NCBI GenBank assembly: GCA_947460045.1
Contig: CANHGC010000059.1
Coordinates: forward strand, 1 to 8,198
DNA: 8,198 nucleotides
Direction of reading: 5' to 3'
Source of the DNA: Bacteroidota bacterium
Lineage (GTDB): Bacteria; Bacteroidota; Bacteroidia; NS11-12g; UBA955
In this document: in pieces, positions 1 through 6,131 of the stretch
Layout: every line of letters begins with the position of its first letter
Numbering within the stretch: position 1 is the first letter of the stretch
Notes under the pieces: model-generated
The model's input: only the letters and a program-made list of their open reading frames with translations
What the model was told of the DNA's origin: nothing
The model's database searches: none
Program-made: the position numbers and the translations under genes

Positions 1-404
1 ACCACTTTACCTGGAACGGTGATGTCTTTTGTAACGCCGTGCATGGTGAGTTTGCCGATGGCTTCAACAGGATACACTCCATTTTGGGCGAAGTTTACCG
101 CGGTTGGGTTGGAAAGTTTACCCACAAAATTGCTGTATTGAAACTGTGAGGTTTCCATGTAATTCTCTTGGAAATGCTTTTGCATCAATGCCGATTTAAA
201 CACAAATCCATTCACAGGTACACGAAATTGTACCTTATTCTGCCCTGCGTCAATGCCTGCTTGAACTTGGCTATTATCAGCAGAAAACTCCTCGATGGAT
301 GTTTTACTTACGAAGGAGATTTTACCGGCAGAGGTTTTATAAACTTGGGCTGCTGAAAACAAAGGCATCAAAGCGATGGCGGCGAGGAAAAAATATTTTT
401 TCAT
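1..404 (-). CDS. YceI-family secreted protein (3' end cut by window edge)
   Basis: The frame is open from an ATG at 404 to the window edge, giving 134 codons of a family usually near 180-200 residues, so the C-terminus is missing. The N-terminus MKKYFFLAAIALMPLFSAAQ is a Sec signal peptide with cleavage before the Gln. The segment with LMQKHFQENYMET (around residues 75-87) and the later GKLTMHGVTKDITVPG match the YceI-like beta-barrel family, whose characterised members bind isoprenoid-type lipids in the periplasm. The ligand here cannot be told from sequence. It lies 61 bp downstream of the OB-fold gene on the same strand with no clear promoter of its own (no TAnnTTTG in the gap), so co-transcription is likely. 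The family call is firm and the physiological role is not. Confidence 0.88.
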   Translation of the reverse strand, partial: MKKYFFLAAIALMPLFSAAQVYKTSAGKISFVSKTSIEEFSADNSQVQAGIDAGQNKVQFRVPVNGFVFKSALMQKHFQENYMETSQFQYSNFVGKLSNPTAVNFAQNGVYPVEAIGKLTMHGVTKDITVPGKV

Positions 405-465
405 GGTTTGAATTTTATAATTGAATGATAGTTTTTTTGAAGTTTGTTAAAATAAAAAAGGCAAA

Positions 466-987
466 TCAGTTCACGCTGGAAGAATCCAAAGCGTCTTCGT
501 GATCCAAAGATTTAGAGACATCGGCCTTGTGCTGTTCCAATTTCAATAGCGCGCAACGACTCATATCAATTTGCTTCTCAGTAAAAATCTCATCGGCAGA
601 AGGCACTACAAGCCCATCACATTCACATTGGAGTGTAACCAAATCACCTGCCACGACACCACTCACGGTCGACGTGTAATCTTGGTGGAATTTGGCATTC
701 AGATTAAAGCCTTCCACACCTGTTTTGATTTGCAAGGTGAGGCTGCTATCGCCCAGAACATCGGCCACTTCGCCAGAGAATTTTACGCTTTTACCCACGA
801 AAGAAGAAAATGTACGCGCCGCACCCGTATCTGCATTCAATTCACCCACCCACTGATTCAAATCTTTTTCAAAATCAGCCTTACCTGTACTTTGATTTTC
901 CGGGGCCTTGTTCCATAAATAGTAACCCACGATGAGGCCGGTTACCATTATGGCTAAAAGAAGTAGAAGAATGTTACGTTTGTTCAT
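466..987 (-). CDS. Membrane-anchored OB-fold (tRNA_anti-like) protein
   Basis: This is a 173-residue protein. I start it at ATG 987 (MNKRN) rather than at an in-frame ATG at 1062, because the longer form would overlap the divergent gene's start and would bury the signal anchor. Residues 5-24 form one hydrophobic segment, an uncleaved anchor or signal peptide. Residues about 45-152 have the pattern of the OB-fold tRNA_anti-like family: a helical lead (LNQWVGELNADTGAA), then strands VGKSVKFSGEVADV, SSLTLQIKT, DLVTLQCECDGLV and a closing MSRCALL. Cys121, Cys123 and Cys145 are the only cysteines; the last falls where family members often have Cys. The tail after 152 is charged and probably disordered. 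Despite the family name there is no evidence of tRNA binding. It is likely co-transcribed with the YceI gene. The family assignment rests on remembered pattern, not on a profile search. Confidence 0.75.
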   Translation of the reverse strand: MNKRNILLLLLAIMVTGLIVGYYLWNKAPENQSTGKADFEKDLNQWVGELNADTGAARTFSSFVGKSVKFSGEVADVLGDSSLTLQIKTGVEGFNLNAKFHQDYTSTVSGVVAGDLVTLQCECDGLVVPSADEIFTEKQIDMSRCALLKLEQHKADVSKSLDHEDALDSSSVN

Positions 988-1050
988 AGTTTTTGTGATT
1001 TTTGCAAAACAATAAATTGTGCTTGCGTATCTTGTAACAACAAATGTGCC
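988..1050. promoter_or_regulatory. Divergent intergenic region with weak promoter-like boxes
   Basis: These 63 bp separate the start codons of two divergent genes, so both promoters should lie here or partly inside the opposing gene. On the plus strand TATCTTGT (1029-1036) is a one-mismatch match to the TAnnTTTG -7 consensus, 14 bp before the ATG, with a TTTG at 1001-1004 as a loosely spaced upstream element. On the minus strand a TATTGTTTTG stretch (1014-1005) is an imperfect -7 candidate with TTTG at 1044-1041 upstream. Neither is a strong match. Confidence 0.4.
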
Positions 1051-2706
1051 ATGAACCCCCAAAAAATGAACCGATATATTTTTTACTCACTGCTTGTTTT
1101 CTTTAACTTTTCTGGCTTAAATGCTCAAAACCAATCGAATAGAATCATTTACTTGGCAGAAAAAATCTATCACGCAGACACAGCCTTTGGCACATCCACC
1201 GCCATGGTGGTCGAAAATGGCATCATCTTGTATATGGGGGATGTCAGAACGGCCGATTCCCTCTATCCAATGACAACCAAAAAGGAATTTGCCGGAAAGT
1301 ACATTTATCCTGGGTTCATTGATGCGCATTGCCATTTCTTGGCTTATTCGAAAGGCTTAACGGAAGTGGACTTGGTGGGAAGCAAATCCGAAGCCGATGT
1401 TATCAATCGGGCCAAAAAATTTGCCAAAAAGAACAAACTGCCTTGGCTCATTGGCCGGGGTTGGGATCAAAACGATTGGGCCGTTAAGAACTTCCCCAAC
1501 ATGCAAAAATTGAGCAAAGCCTTTCCCACACGTCCGGTTTGTTTGAGCAGAATAGATGGTCATGCTGTTTGGATCAATGTCGCAGCCGTAAAACAACTTC
1601 ATCTCAATCCAGACACGCTCATTTTCGGGGGCGAATTCGTTAAAGTGAATGGAGAATTTACAGGGATTTGCATCGACAATGCTGCGGACTGGGTAAAATC
1701 CCGATTGCCTTCTGTCCCATTTACGGCCTGGGAAAAAGGCTTGGAAACAGGCTTAACCAACTGTCATGCCCAAGGTCTTACCCAAATTGCGGAAGCCGGC
1801 ATATCGGTGTCTGACATTGACCTGATTCAAACTTTGCAGGCACAAAACAAGCTCAACTTGAGAATTTACGGCATGCTTGCGGTGAATGAAGAAAATTTGG
1901 GATACATCTCAAGGAACGGCATGATTTACACAGACCTTTTCACGATGCGATCGGTGAAAATCTATTTGGATGGGGCTTTGGGATCCCGCGGCGCATTGCT
2001 CAAAGGCGATTATTGCGACCAATTGGGCCACAAAGGATTGCAAATCATTGACCAACCCAAATTTGAAATGTATCAGAACTTCTTATTAAACAAGGGGTTT
2101 CAGATTTGCGTACACGCCATCGGTGACAGCGCCAACGCCATCGCCCTGAGAACTTTTAACAAATACATTCCAGAAGGATACGATGCAAGATGGCGGATAG
2201 AACACGCCCAAATCGTGAACATCAAAGACCAAAAGCTGTTCAGCAAAAGAAGCATCATCCCAAGCGTTCAGCCCACCCATGCCACATCCGATGCGCCTTG
2301 GGCCAATGAGCGATTGTGCAACGCCGAATCCAAAGGCGCCTATGCCTATCAGAATTTACTGAAGCAAGCTGGCACCATTGCCTTGGGCACCGATTTTCCC
2401 GTGGAAGGTATCTCCCCTATGCATACATTTTATTCTGCTACACAACGTATGGACGCGGCAGGAAAACTCGAACGACCTTTCCTAGGCGAACAAGCCTTAA
2501 CCCGAAAGCAGGCTTTGTGGGGAATGACTTTGTGGGCGGCTTATGCCAACTTCGATGAAACGCGCACAGGCTCATTGGAAGCCAGTAAAATGGCAGATTT
2601 TGTGGTCATGAATACCGATATTATGGAAGTAGAGGCACCCAAAATCTTGAAAGCCAAGGTCACCCATACATTCATTGGCGGAAAATTGGTTTACGGGAAA
2701 CCTTAA
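1051..2706 (+). CDS. Exported YtcJ-type amidohydrolase (Amidohydro_3 family)
   Basis: This is a 551-residue metal-dependent hydrolase of the amidohydrolase superfamily, close to the usual length of the YtcJ group. Residues 1-25 form a signal peptide ending LNA before Gln26, so it should act in the periplasm or outer envelope. ATG 1066 (Met6) is an equally good start. Visible landmarks are GKYIYPGFIDAHCHF with the metal-binding HxH (His93, His95), DGHAVW (169-174), the group-typical VKIYLDGALGSRGA (302-315), His355 in CVHAIGDS, His385 in RIEHAQ, and Asp448 in GTDFPVEGISP. All expected metal and catalytic positions appear present, so the enzyme looks intact. The C-terminal sandwich closes with ADFVVM and FIGGKLVYG. 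Family members hydrolyse varied N-acyl or formamide compounds, and the substrate cannot be inferred. It stands alone: divergent from the OB-fold gene and 82 bp ahead of the export cassette, which has its own -7 box. Confidence 0.9.
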   Translation: MNPQKMNRYIFYSLLVFFNFSGLNAQNQSNRIIYLAEKIYHADTAFGTSTAMVVENGIILYMGDVRTADSLYPMTTKKEFAGKYIYPGFIDAHCHFLAYSKGLTEVDLVGSKSEADVINRAKKFAKKNKLPWLIGRGWDQNDWAVKNFPNMQKLSKAFPTRPVCLSRIDGHAVWINVAAVKQLHLNPDTLIFGGEFVKVNGEFTGICIDNAADWVKSRLPSVPFTAWEKGLETGLTNCHAQGLTQIAEAGISVSDIDLIQTLQAQNKLNLRIYGMLAVNEENLGYISRNGMIYTDLFTMRSVKIYLDGALGSRGALLKGDYCDQLGHKGLQIIDQPKFEMYQNFLLNKGFQICVHAIGDSANAIALRTFNKYIPEGYDARWRIEHAQIVNIKDQKLFSKRSIIPSVQPTHATSDAPWANERLCNAESKGAYAYQNLLKQAGTIALGTDFPVEGISPMHTFYSATQRMDAAGKLERPFLGEQALTRKQALWGMTLWAAYANFDETRTGSLEASKMADFVVMNTDIMEVEAPKILKAKVTHTFIGGKLVYGKP

Positions 2707-2773
2707 ACGGGCTTGCATTGCACAAAATTTTTCATTGTGTGATGAACGTCATGTTCTCTACCGAAATTCAACT

Positions 2774-2781
2774 TAATTTTG
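2774..2781 (+). promoter_or_regulatory. -7 box (TAATTTTG) ahead of the export cassette
   Basis: TAATTTTG is a perfect match to the Bacteroidota TAnnTTTG consensus. Only 7 bases separate it from the adaptor's ATG at 2789, so transcription would begin at or within a few bases of the start codon. No good TTTG -33 element is seen at the usual distance, with only a poor TGTT around 2752-2755. The match could be chance in an AT-rich spacer. Confidence 0.5.
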
Positions 2782-2788
2782 CTGTATC

Positions 2789-3868
2789 ATGAAATTCACC
2801 CAATTGGGCTATTTGTCGATGTTGATTTTGGGCGTTGGCTGCAAAGAAAAATCGCAGTATATCACTCCTGAATCCAAACCCATCATTGAATCTGTATATG
2901 CCAGCGCCACCATCAATGCCGCTGAGCAGTACACCCTTTACCCAGCGCTATCGGGAAGAATACTCAACCTCGCTGTTTCTGAAGGCGATGTAGTTCAGGC
3001 AGGACAGCTTATCGCCCATTTAGATAATACCGGTGCTGCGCTCACTGCAAGTACCGCTGGCGAAGCGGTAGCACTATCCAAAACAAGCGCAAAACAACTT
3101 CAGGAAATTCAAGCACAATTGGCCACCGCCCAAGAGCAAGCCAAATTGGATTCACTCAATTACAAACGTCAGCAAAACTTATGGGCCCAAAATATCGGCA
3201 GTCAAACACAATTGGAAGCCAAGAAACTCGCAGCCGCTGCGAGCAAAAATGCGGTGAAAGCCATCCAATCAAAACTGTCTGTTGCACAAAGTCAATTGGC
3301 CTTCAATCAAAAACAAGCCCAGAACAACCAAGGTACCGCCGCAAAGAACCTGGCAGAATTTGATGTTAGGTCAGATATTGGCGGACAGGTTTTCCAGTTG
3401 TTGGCAGAAAAAGGTGAATGGGTATCGCCCCAAAAACCACTGGCCATTTTGGGCAACAGCGGTGATTATTTGATTCACATGGAGGTTGACGAGGTAGACA
3501 TCGCCAAGATAAAGGTGGGACAAACTGCGGTAATTGCATTGGATGCATACAAAGGCAAATCGTTCAAAGGGCATGTTACGCGCATCATCCCCATCATGAA
3601 TACAAAGTCGCAATCGTTTGAAGTGGAAGCTGTTTTCGATGAAAAACCCAACCAATTGTACCCCGGATTGAGCGCCGAAGTGAATATCATCATTGCCGAA
3701 AAATCCAGCGCTTTGTTGATCCCGGTGTCGTGTTTGGGAAAAGACAATGTGGTGGCTACTGAAGATGGAGATGTGGTGGTTAAGCCCGGTTTGCGCAATT
3801 TGGAATACGTAGAAATCTTGGAGGGACTTACCCCAACCACGAAGATCTTGGCCCCAAAGGCGAAATAA
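2789..3868 (+). CDS. Periplasmic adaptor (HlyD/MacA-type membrane fusion protein), probable lipoprotein
   Basis: This is a 359-residue adaptor that would link the permease downstream to an outer-membrane channel. The N-terminus MKFTQLGYLSMLILGVGC looks like a lipoprotein signal with Cys18 as the lipidated residue. The lipobox is imperfect (Gly at -3, with Leu at -4). Residues 52-80 hold the first half of the biotinyl-lipoyl-like domain (SGRILNLAVSEGDVVQAGQ). Residues about 95-188 are a Gln/Ala-rich alpha-helical hairpin. Residues 193-222 are the second lipoyl half (SDIGGQVFQLLAEKGEWV), 225-302 a beta-barrel (GLSAEVNI near its end), and 308-357 a short membrane-proximal segment. Length and order are normal for the family. 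The start at 2789 is needed for a usable signal sequence, since the next Met (11) would leave too short a one. The gene ends 4 bp before the permease start, indicating translation from one mRNA. Confidence 0.9.
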   Translation: MKFTQLGYLSMLILGVGCKEKSQYITPESKPIIESVYASATINAAEQYTLYPALSGRILNLAVSEGDVVQAGQLIAHLDNTGAALTASTAGEAVALSKTSAKQLQEIQAQLATAQEQAKLDSLNYKRQQNLWAQNIGSQTQLEAKKLAAAASKNAVKAIQSKLSVAQSQLAFNQKQAQNNQGTAAKNLAEFDVRSDIGGQVFQLLAEKGEWVSPQKPLAILGNSGDYLIHMEVDEVDIAKIKVGQTAVIALDAYKGKSFKGHVTRIIPIMNTKSQSFEVEAVFDEKPNQLYPGLSAEVNIIIAEKSSALLIPVSCLGKDNVVATEDGDVVVKPGLRNLEYVEILEGLTPTTKILAPKAK

Positions 3869-3872
3869 AGCC

Positions 3873-5132
3873 ATGAGCAACGCCCTACTGATTCAAATTG
3901 CCAAAACGCATTTGCTCACGCGCAAAAAGCAAAGCGCCATTGCCAGCTTGGGCGTCACGTTTGGCATTGGCACGTTCATCGTTTTGGTGAGTTTCATGAC
4001 CGGGCTGAATGGCTTGTTGGATGGTTTGATCCTCAACAGAACGCCGCACATCCGCATTTATAACGAGGTGAAGCCCAGCGCAAAGCAACCCATCGCCTTG
4101 CATCCCGAATACAAGGGCAAAATAAACATGGTGAATTCGATCCGTCCAAAACAGGATCCGGTGAGCATTTACAACAACAAGCCGCTCATGAACACACTCA
4201 AGAAGAATCCTTTGGTGATGGGCATTACGCCGCAGGTGAGTGCCCGGATCTTTTATCAATCGGGGTCTGTATTGCTCAACGGAAACGCCATGGGAATTGA
4301 TGTATTAGAAGAAGATCGATTGTTCAATTTCAAACAGTACATCGTAAATGGAAAACCCCTGGATTTGGCAAACAACGAAAACGGCATCGTATTGGGCATC
4401 GGCGTAGCAAAGAAACTGAGCATTCAAGTGGGCGATAGAATTCAACTCATGAGCAGCACAGGCGTTACCCATCGATTGAAAGTGGTGGGATTGTTCCAAA
4501 GTGGATTGGCCGATGTTGACAAATTACAGAGTTATGTGAATGTCAAGATGGCCCAACGCATCATCGGTGAGGGAAACAATTTTGTGACCGACATCAGTGT
4601 GAAGTTGTTCGACATTGAAAACGCGAAGGATTTATCGGACCAAATCGCTCAAACTTACGGAGTGAATAGCATCGACATCAAAGCGGCGAATGCCCAATTT
4701 GAAACGGGTACCACCATCAGAAACATCATCACTTATGCAGTATCGATTACGCTGCTGATTGTGGCGGGTTTTGGCATTTACAACATTTTGAACATGGTGA
4801 TTTACGAGAAGATGAACGACATCGCCATCTTGAAGGCCACTGGATTTTCAGGTTCGGATGTAAAGCGCATTTTCATTTACCAAGCGATGTTCATTGGCAT
4901 TGTGGGCGGATTGATGGGATTGATTATGGGCGGCTCGATGAGTTATTTGATTAGCAAAGCACCTTTCGAAACAGAGGCCATTCCCACCGTAAAAACCTTC
5001 CCAGTGAATTTCCAGCCCCTGTTTTATTTGATCGGATCTGTTTTTGCCGTGATTACCACCTTTTTTGCCGGATATCTACCTGCGCTAAAGGCCAGTAAAA
5101 TCGACCCGGTAGAGATCATTCGCGGACAATAA
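3873..5132 (+). CDS. ABC transporter permease, FtsX/MacB/LolC-type
   Basis: This is a 419-residue inner-membrane protein with the MacB/LolC topology: an N-terminal helix (about 22-43), a large periplasmic domain (about 45-280) and a C-terminal FtsX block of three helices (about 285-309, 336-360, 381-403). The cytoplasmic loop YEKMNDIAILKATGFSG (311-327) is the conserved ATPase-coupling segment of FtsX proteins, and the C-terminus KASKIDPVEIIRG is also typical. The periplasmic domain contains the LolC-like landmarks RTPHIRIY (56-63), GITPQVSARI (117-126) and GIDVLEEDR (141-149). These pumps move substrates by mechanotransmission from the periplasmic side rather than through a channel. The ATP-binding domain is a separate protein, unlike fused MacB. 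Lipoprotein release (LolC/E) is a possible alternative role, but the adjacent adaptor favours export across the outer membrane. Confidence 0.88.
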   Translation: MSNALLIQIAKTHLLTRKKQSAIASLGVTFGIGTFIVLVSFMTGLNGLLDGLILNRTPHIRIYNEVKPSAKQPIALHPEYKGKINMVNSIRPKQDPVSIYNNKPLMNTLKKNPLVMGITPQVSARIFYQSGSVLLNGNAMGIDVLEEDRLFNFKQYIVNGKPLDLANNENGIVLGIGVAKKLSIQVGDRIQLMSSTGVTHRLKVVGLFQSGLADVDKLQSYVNVKMAQRIIGEGNNFVTDISVKLFDIENAKDLSDQIAQTYGVNSIDIKAANAQFETGTTIRNIITYAVSITLLIVAGFGIYNILNMVIYEKMNDIAILKATGFSGSDVKRIFIYQAMFIGIVGGLMGLIMGGSMSYLISKAPFETEAIPTVKTFPVNFQPLFYLIGSVFAVITTFFAGYLPALKASKIDPVEIIRGQ

Positions 5133-5195
5133 CTCCATGTACAAACCAGTTACTGACAACCTTTAACAGTTACCCATTCCCTAGCCCCCAACCCC
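5133..5195. other. Intra-operon spacer between permease and ATPase
   Basis: The 63-bp gap is much longer than the 4-bp gap before the permease. It holds no TAnnTTTG box and no hairpin, so the ATPase is probably read from the upstream promoter. The heptamer CAGTTAC occurs twice (5147-5153 and 5167-5173), exactly 20 bp apart. The ATPase frame is open upstream only to a TGA at 5154-5156 and contains no ATG or other usual start before 5196. Confidence 0.5.
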
Positions 5196-5873
5196 GTGAG
5201 CCATAACATCATTCTCAAAACCATCGGCGTTCAAAAGTACTTTATCGACCCCGTGAAGGTGCAAGTGCTGAAGAACATCAACATCGAAGTAGAAAAAGGG
5301 GAATTTGTGAGCATCATGGGCAAATCGGGCTGTGGAAAAAGCACTTTGTTGTACATTTTGAGTACCATGGACACCAGTTACGAAGGGCAGTTGTTTTTGG
5401 GTGAACGGTTGCTCACTGGACTCAGTGGCGCGGAACTTTCGGTGGTGCGCAATGAACACATCGGATTTGTCTTTCAATTCCATTACTTGCTGCCCGAGTT
5501 CACGGTGTTGCAAAACGTGATGATGCCTGGGCTTAAATTGGGTAAAAAAAGCAAAGAGGAAGTGGAGCACGACGCCATGAACAAGCTAAAGCTGTTGGGT
5601 GTGGATGACCAATTTGCCAAAAAGGCCACACAAATTTCGGGCGGTCAAAAACAGCGCGTGGCGATAGCCAGGGCATTGATCAACGAGCCCACCATCATCA
5701 TGGGCGATGAGCCCACGGGCAACTTAGACAGCAAGAATGCGGGCATTGTTTTTGACATTTTCAAAGAACTCACCCACGAACTGGGCACATCCTTGTTGAT
5801 TGTTACGCACGACCCAGATTTTGCGGGTAAAACCGATCGAATCATTGAAATGGCCGATGGTTCTGTTGTGTAA
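5196..5873 (+). CDS. ABC transporter ATP-binding protein (MacB/LolD/DevA-type)
   Basis: This is a 225-residue nucleotide-binding subunit with every motif in place: Walker A GKSGCGKST (42-50), Q-loop Gln94 in FVFQFHYLLPEFTVLQN, signature ISGGQKQR (147-154, Ile replacing the usual Leu), Walker B IIMGDE (167-172), D-loop NLDS (176-179) and switch His205 in VTHD. The HYLLPEFTVLQNVMMP segment is characteristic of the LolD/MacB/FtsE group, so it should power the FtsX-type permease just upstream. It starts at GTG; no other start is available after the in-frame stop at 5154-5156. The order adaptor, permease, ATPase matches that of cyanobacterial devBCA, but order alone does not establish the same substrate. 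No frameshift or missing residue is seen. Confidence 0.92.
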   Translation: MSHNIILKTIGVQKYFIDPVKVQVLKNINIEVEKGEFVSIMGKSGCGKSTLLYILSTMDTSYEGQLFLGERLLTGLSGAELSVVRNEHIGFVFQFHYLLPEFTVLQNVMMPGLKLGKKSKEEVEHDAMNKLKLLGVDDQFAKKATQISGGQKQRVAIARALINEPTIIMGDEPTGNLDSKNAGIVFDIFKELTHELGTSLLIVTHDPDFAGKTDRIIEMADGSVV

Positions 5874-5906
5874 TTAACCCAGGCCGAGCATGGACAAATC
5901 CCAGAC

Positions 5907-5933
5907 CAAAACATTGAATTTCAATGGGTTTTG
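5907..5933. repeat. Imperfect inverted repeat downstream of the ATPase gene
   Basis: CAAAAC (5907-5912) pairs with GTTTTG (5928-5933), and ATTGA (5913-5917) pairs with TCAAT (5921-5925). This leaves a 3-base loop and a 2-base bulge (GG, 5926-5927). The hairpin begins 33 bp after the ATPase stop codon. It is AT-rich and is not followed by a T-run, so it is not a standard intrinsic terminator. It may mark the mRNA 3' end of the transporter operon or be incidental. Confidence 0.4.
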
Positions 5934-5992
5934 AAGAATGCCTTGAATTGTGAGCAAATTTCAAATTCGAAGCAAAAAATCAGTTTTTTTCG

Positions 5993-6000
5993 TATATTTG
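5993..6000 (+). promoter_or_regulatory. -7 box (TATATTTG) of the tRNA-Cys promoter
   Basis: TATATTTG is a perfect TAnnTTTG match placed 14 bp before the tRNA's first base, which would give a short 5' leader of under about 10 bases. A T-run at 5984-5990 lies just upstream. No clear TTTG -33 element is found at the usual spacing. Confidence 0.7.
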
Positions 6001-6014
6001 CAGTCCTTTAAAAA

Positions 6015-6085
6015 GGTCGGATGGCCGAGCGGCTAGGCACGGGTCTGCAAAACCCTTTACAGCGGTTCGAATCCGCTTCCGACCT
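6015..6085 (+). tRNA. tRNA-Cys (anticodon GCA)
   Basis: The cloverleaf folds by eye. The 7-bp acceptor stem pairs 6015-6021 (GGTCGGA) with 6078-6084 (TCCGACC). The D-stem is 6024-6026 with 6036-6038. The anticodon stem is 6041-6044 with 6052-6055, with an unpaired C-T at its base (6040/6056). The anticodon GCA is at 6047-6049, and the T-stem AGCGG/CCGCT (6061-6065/6073-6077) carries the loop TTCGAAT. The discriminator base is T at 6085, the U73 known as a major identity element for cysteinyl-tRNA synthetase. CCA is not encoded and must be added after transcription. It is a single tRNA transcribed from its own promoter. Confidence 0.97.
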
Positions 6086-6092
6086 CTAAAGT

Positions 6093-6125
6093 AAGCCTCC
6101 TCGTTTAAAACGAGGGGGCTTTTTT
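6093..6125 (+). terminator. Intrinsic terminator after tRNA-Cys, possibly bidirectional
   Basis: An 11-bp stem (6093-6103 with 6111-6121, one T-G wobble, GC-rich core GCCTCCTCG/CGAGGGGGC) with a 7-base loop runs directly into six T residues (6120-6125), 7 bases after the tRNA. Read on the minus strand, the same hairpin begins 11 bases after the stop codon of the convergent kelch-like gene and is preceded by an A-run. Its T-tract on that side is poor (TTACTTTA), so termination in that direction would be weaker. Confidence 0.88.
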
Positions 6126-6131
6126 ATGTCG

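Noticed and set aside
571..918. 115-codon plus-strand frame antisense to the OB-fold gene
   Set aside because: No recognisable protein features; it is a shadow of the opposing gene.
2721..2739. Possible terminator hairpin after the amidohydrolase gene (CACAA ... TTGTG)
   Set aside because: Only five AT-rich base pairs with a 9-base loop and no following T-run; too weak to call.
3371..3880. 169-codon open frame on the minus strand inside the adaptor gene
   Set aside because: It lies wholly antisense to a well-supported adaptor gene, has no family motif or signal, and is one of several overlapping empty frames in the same place.
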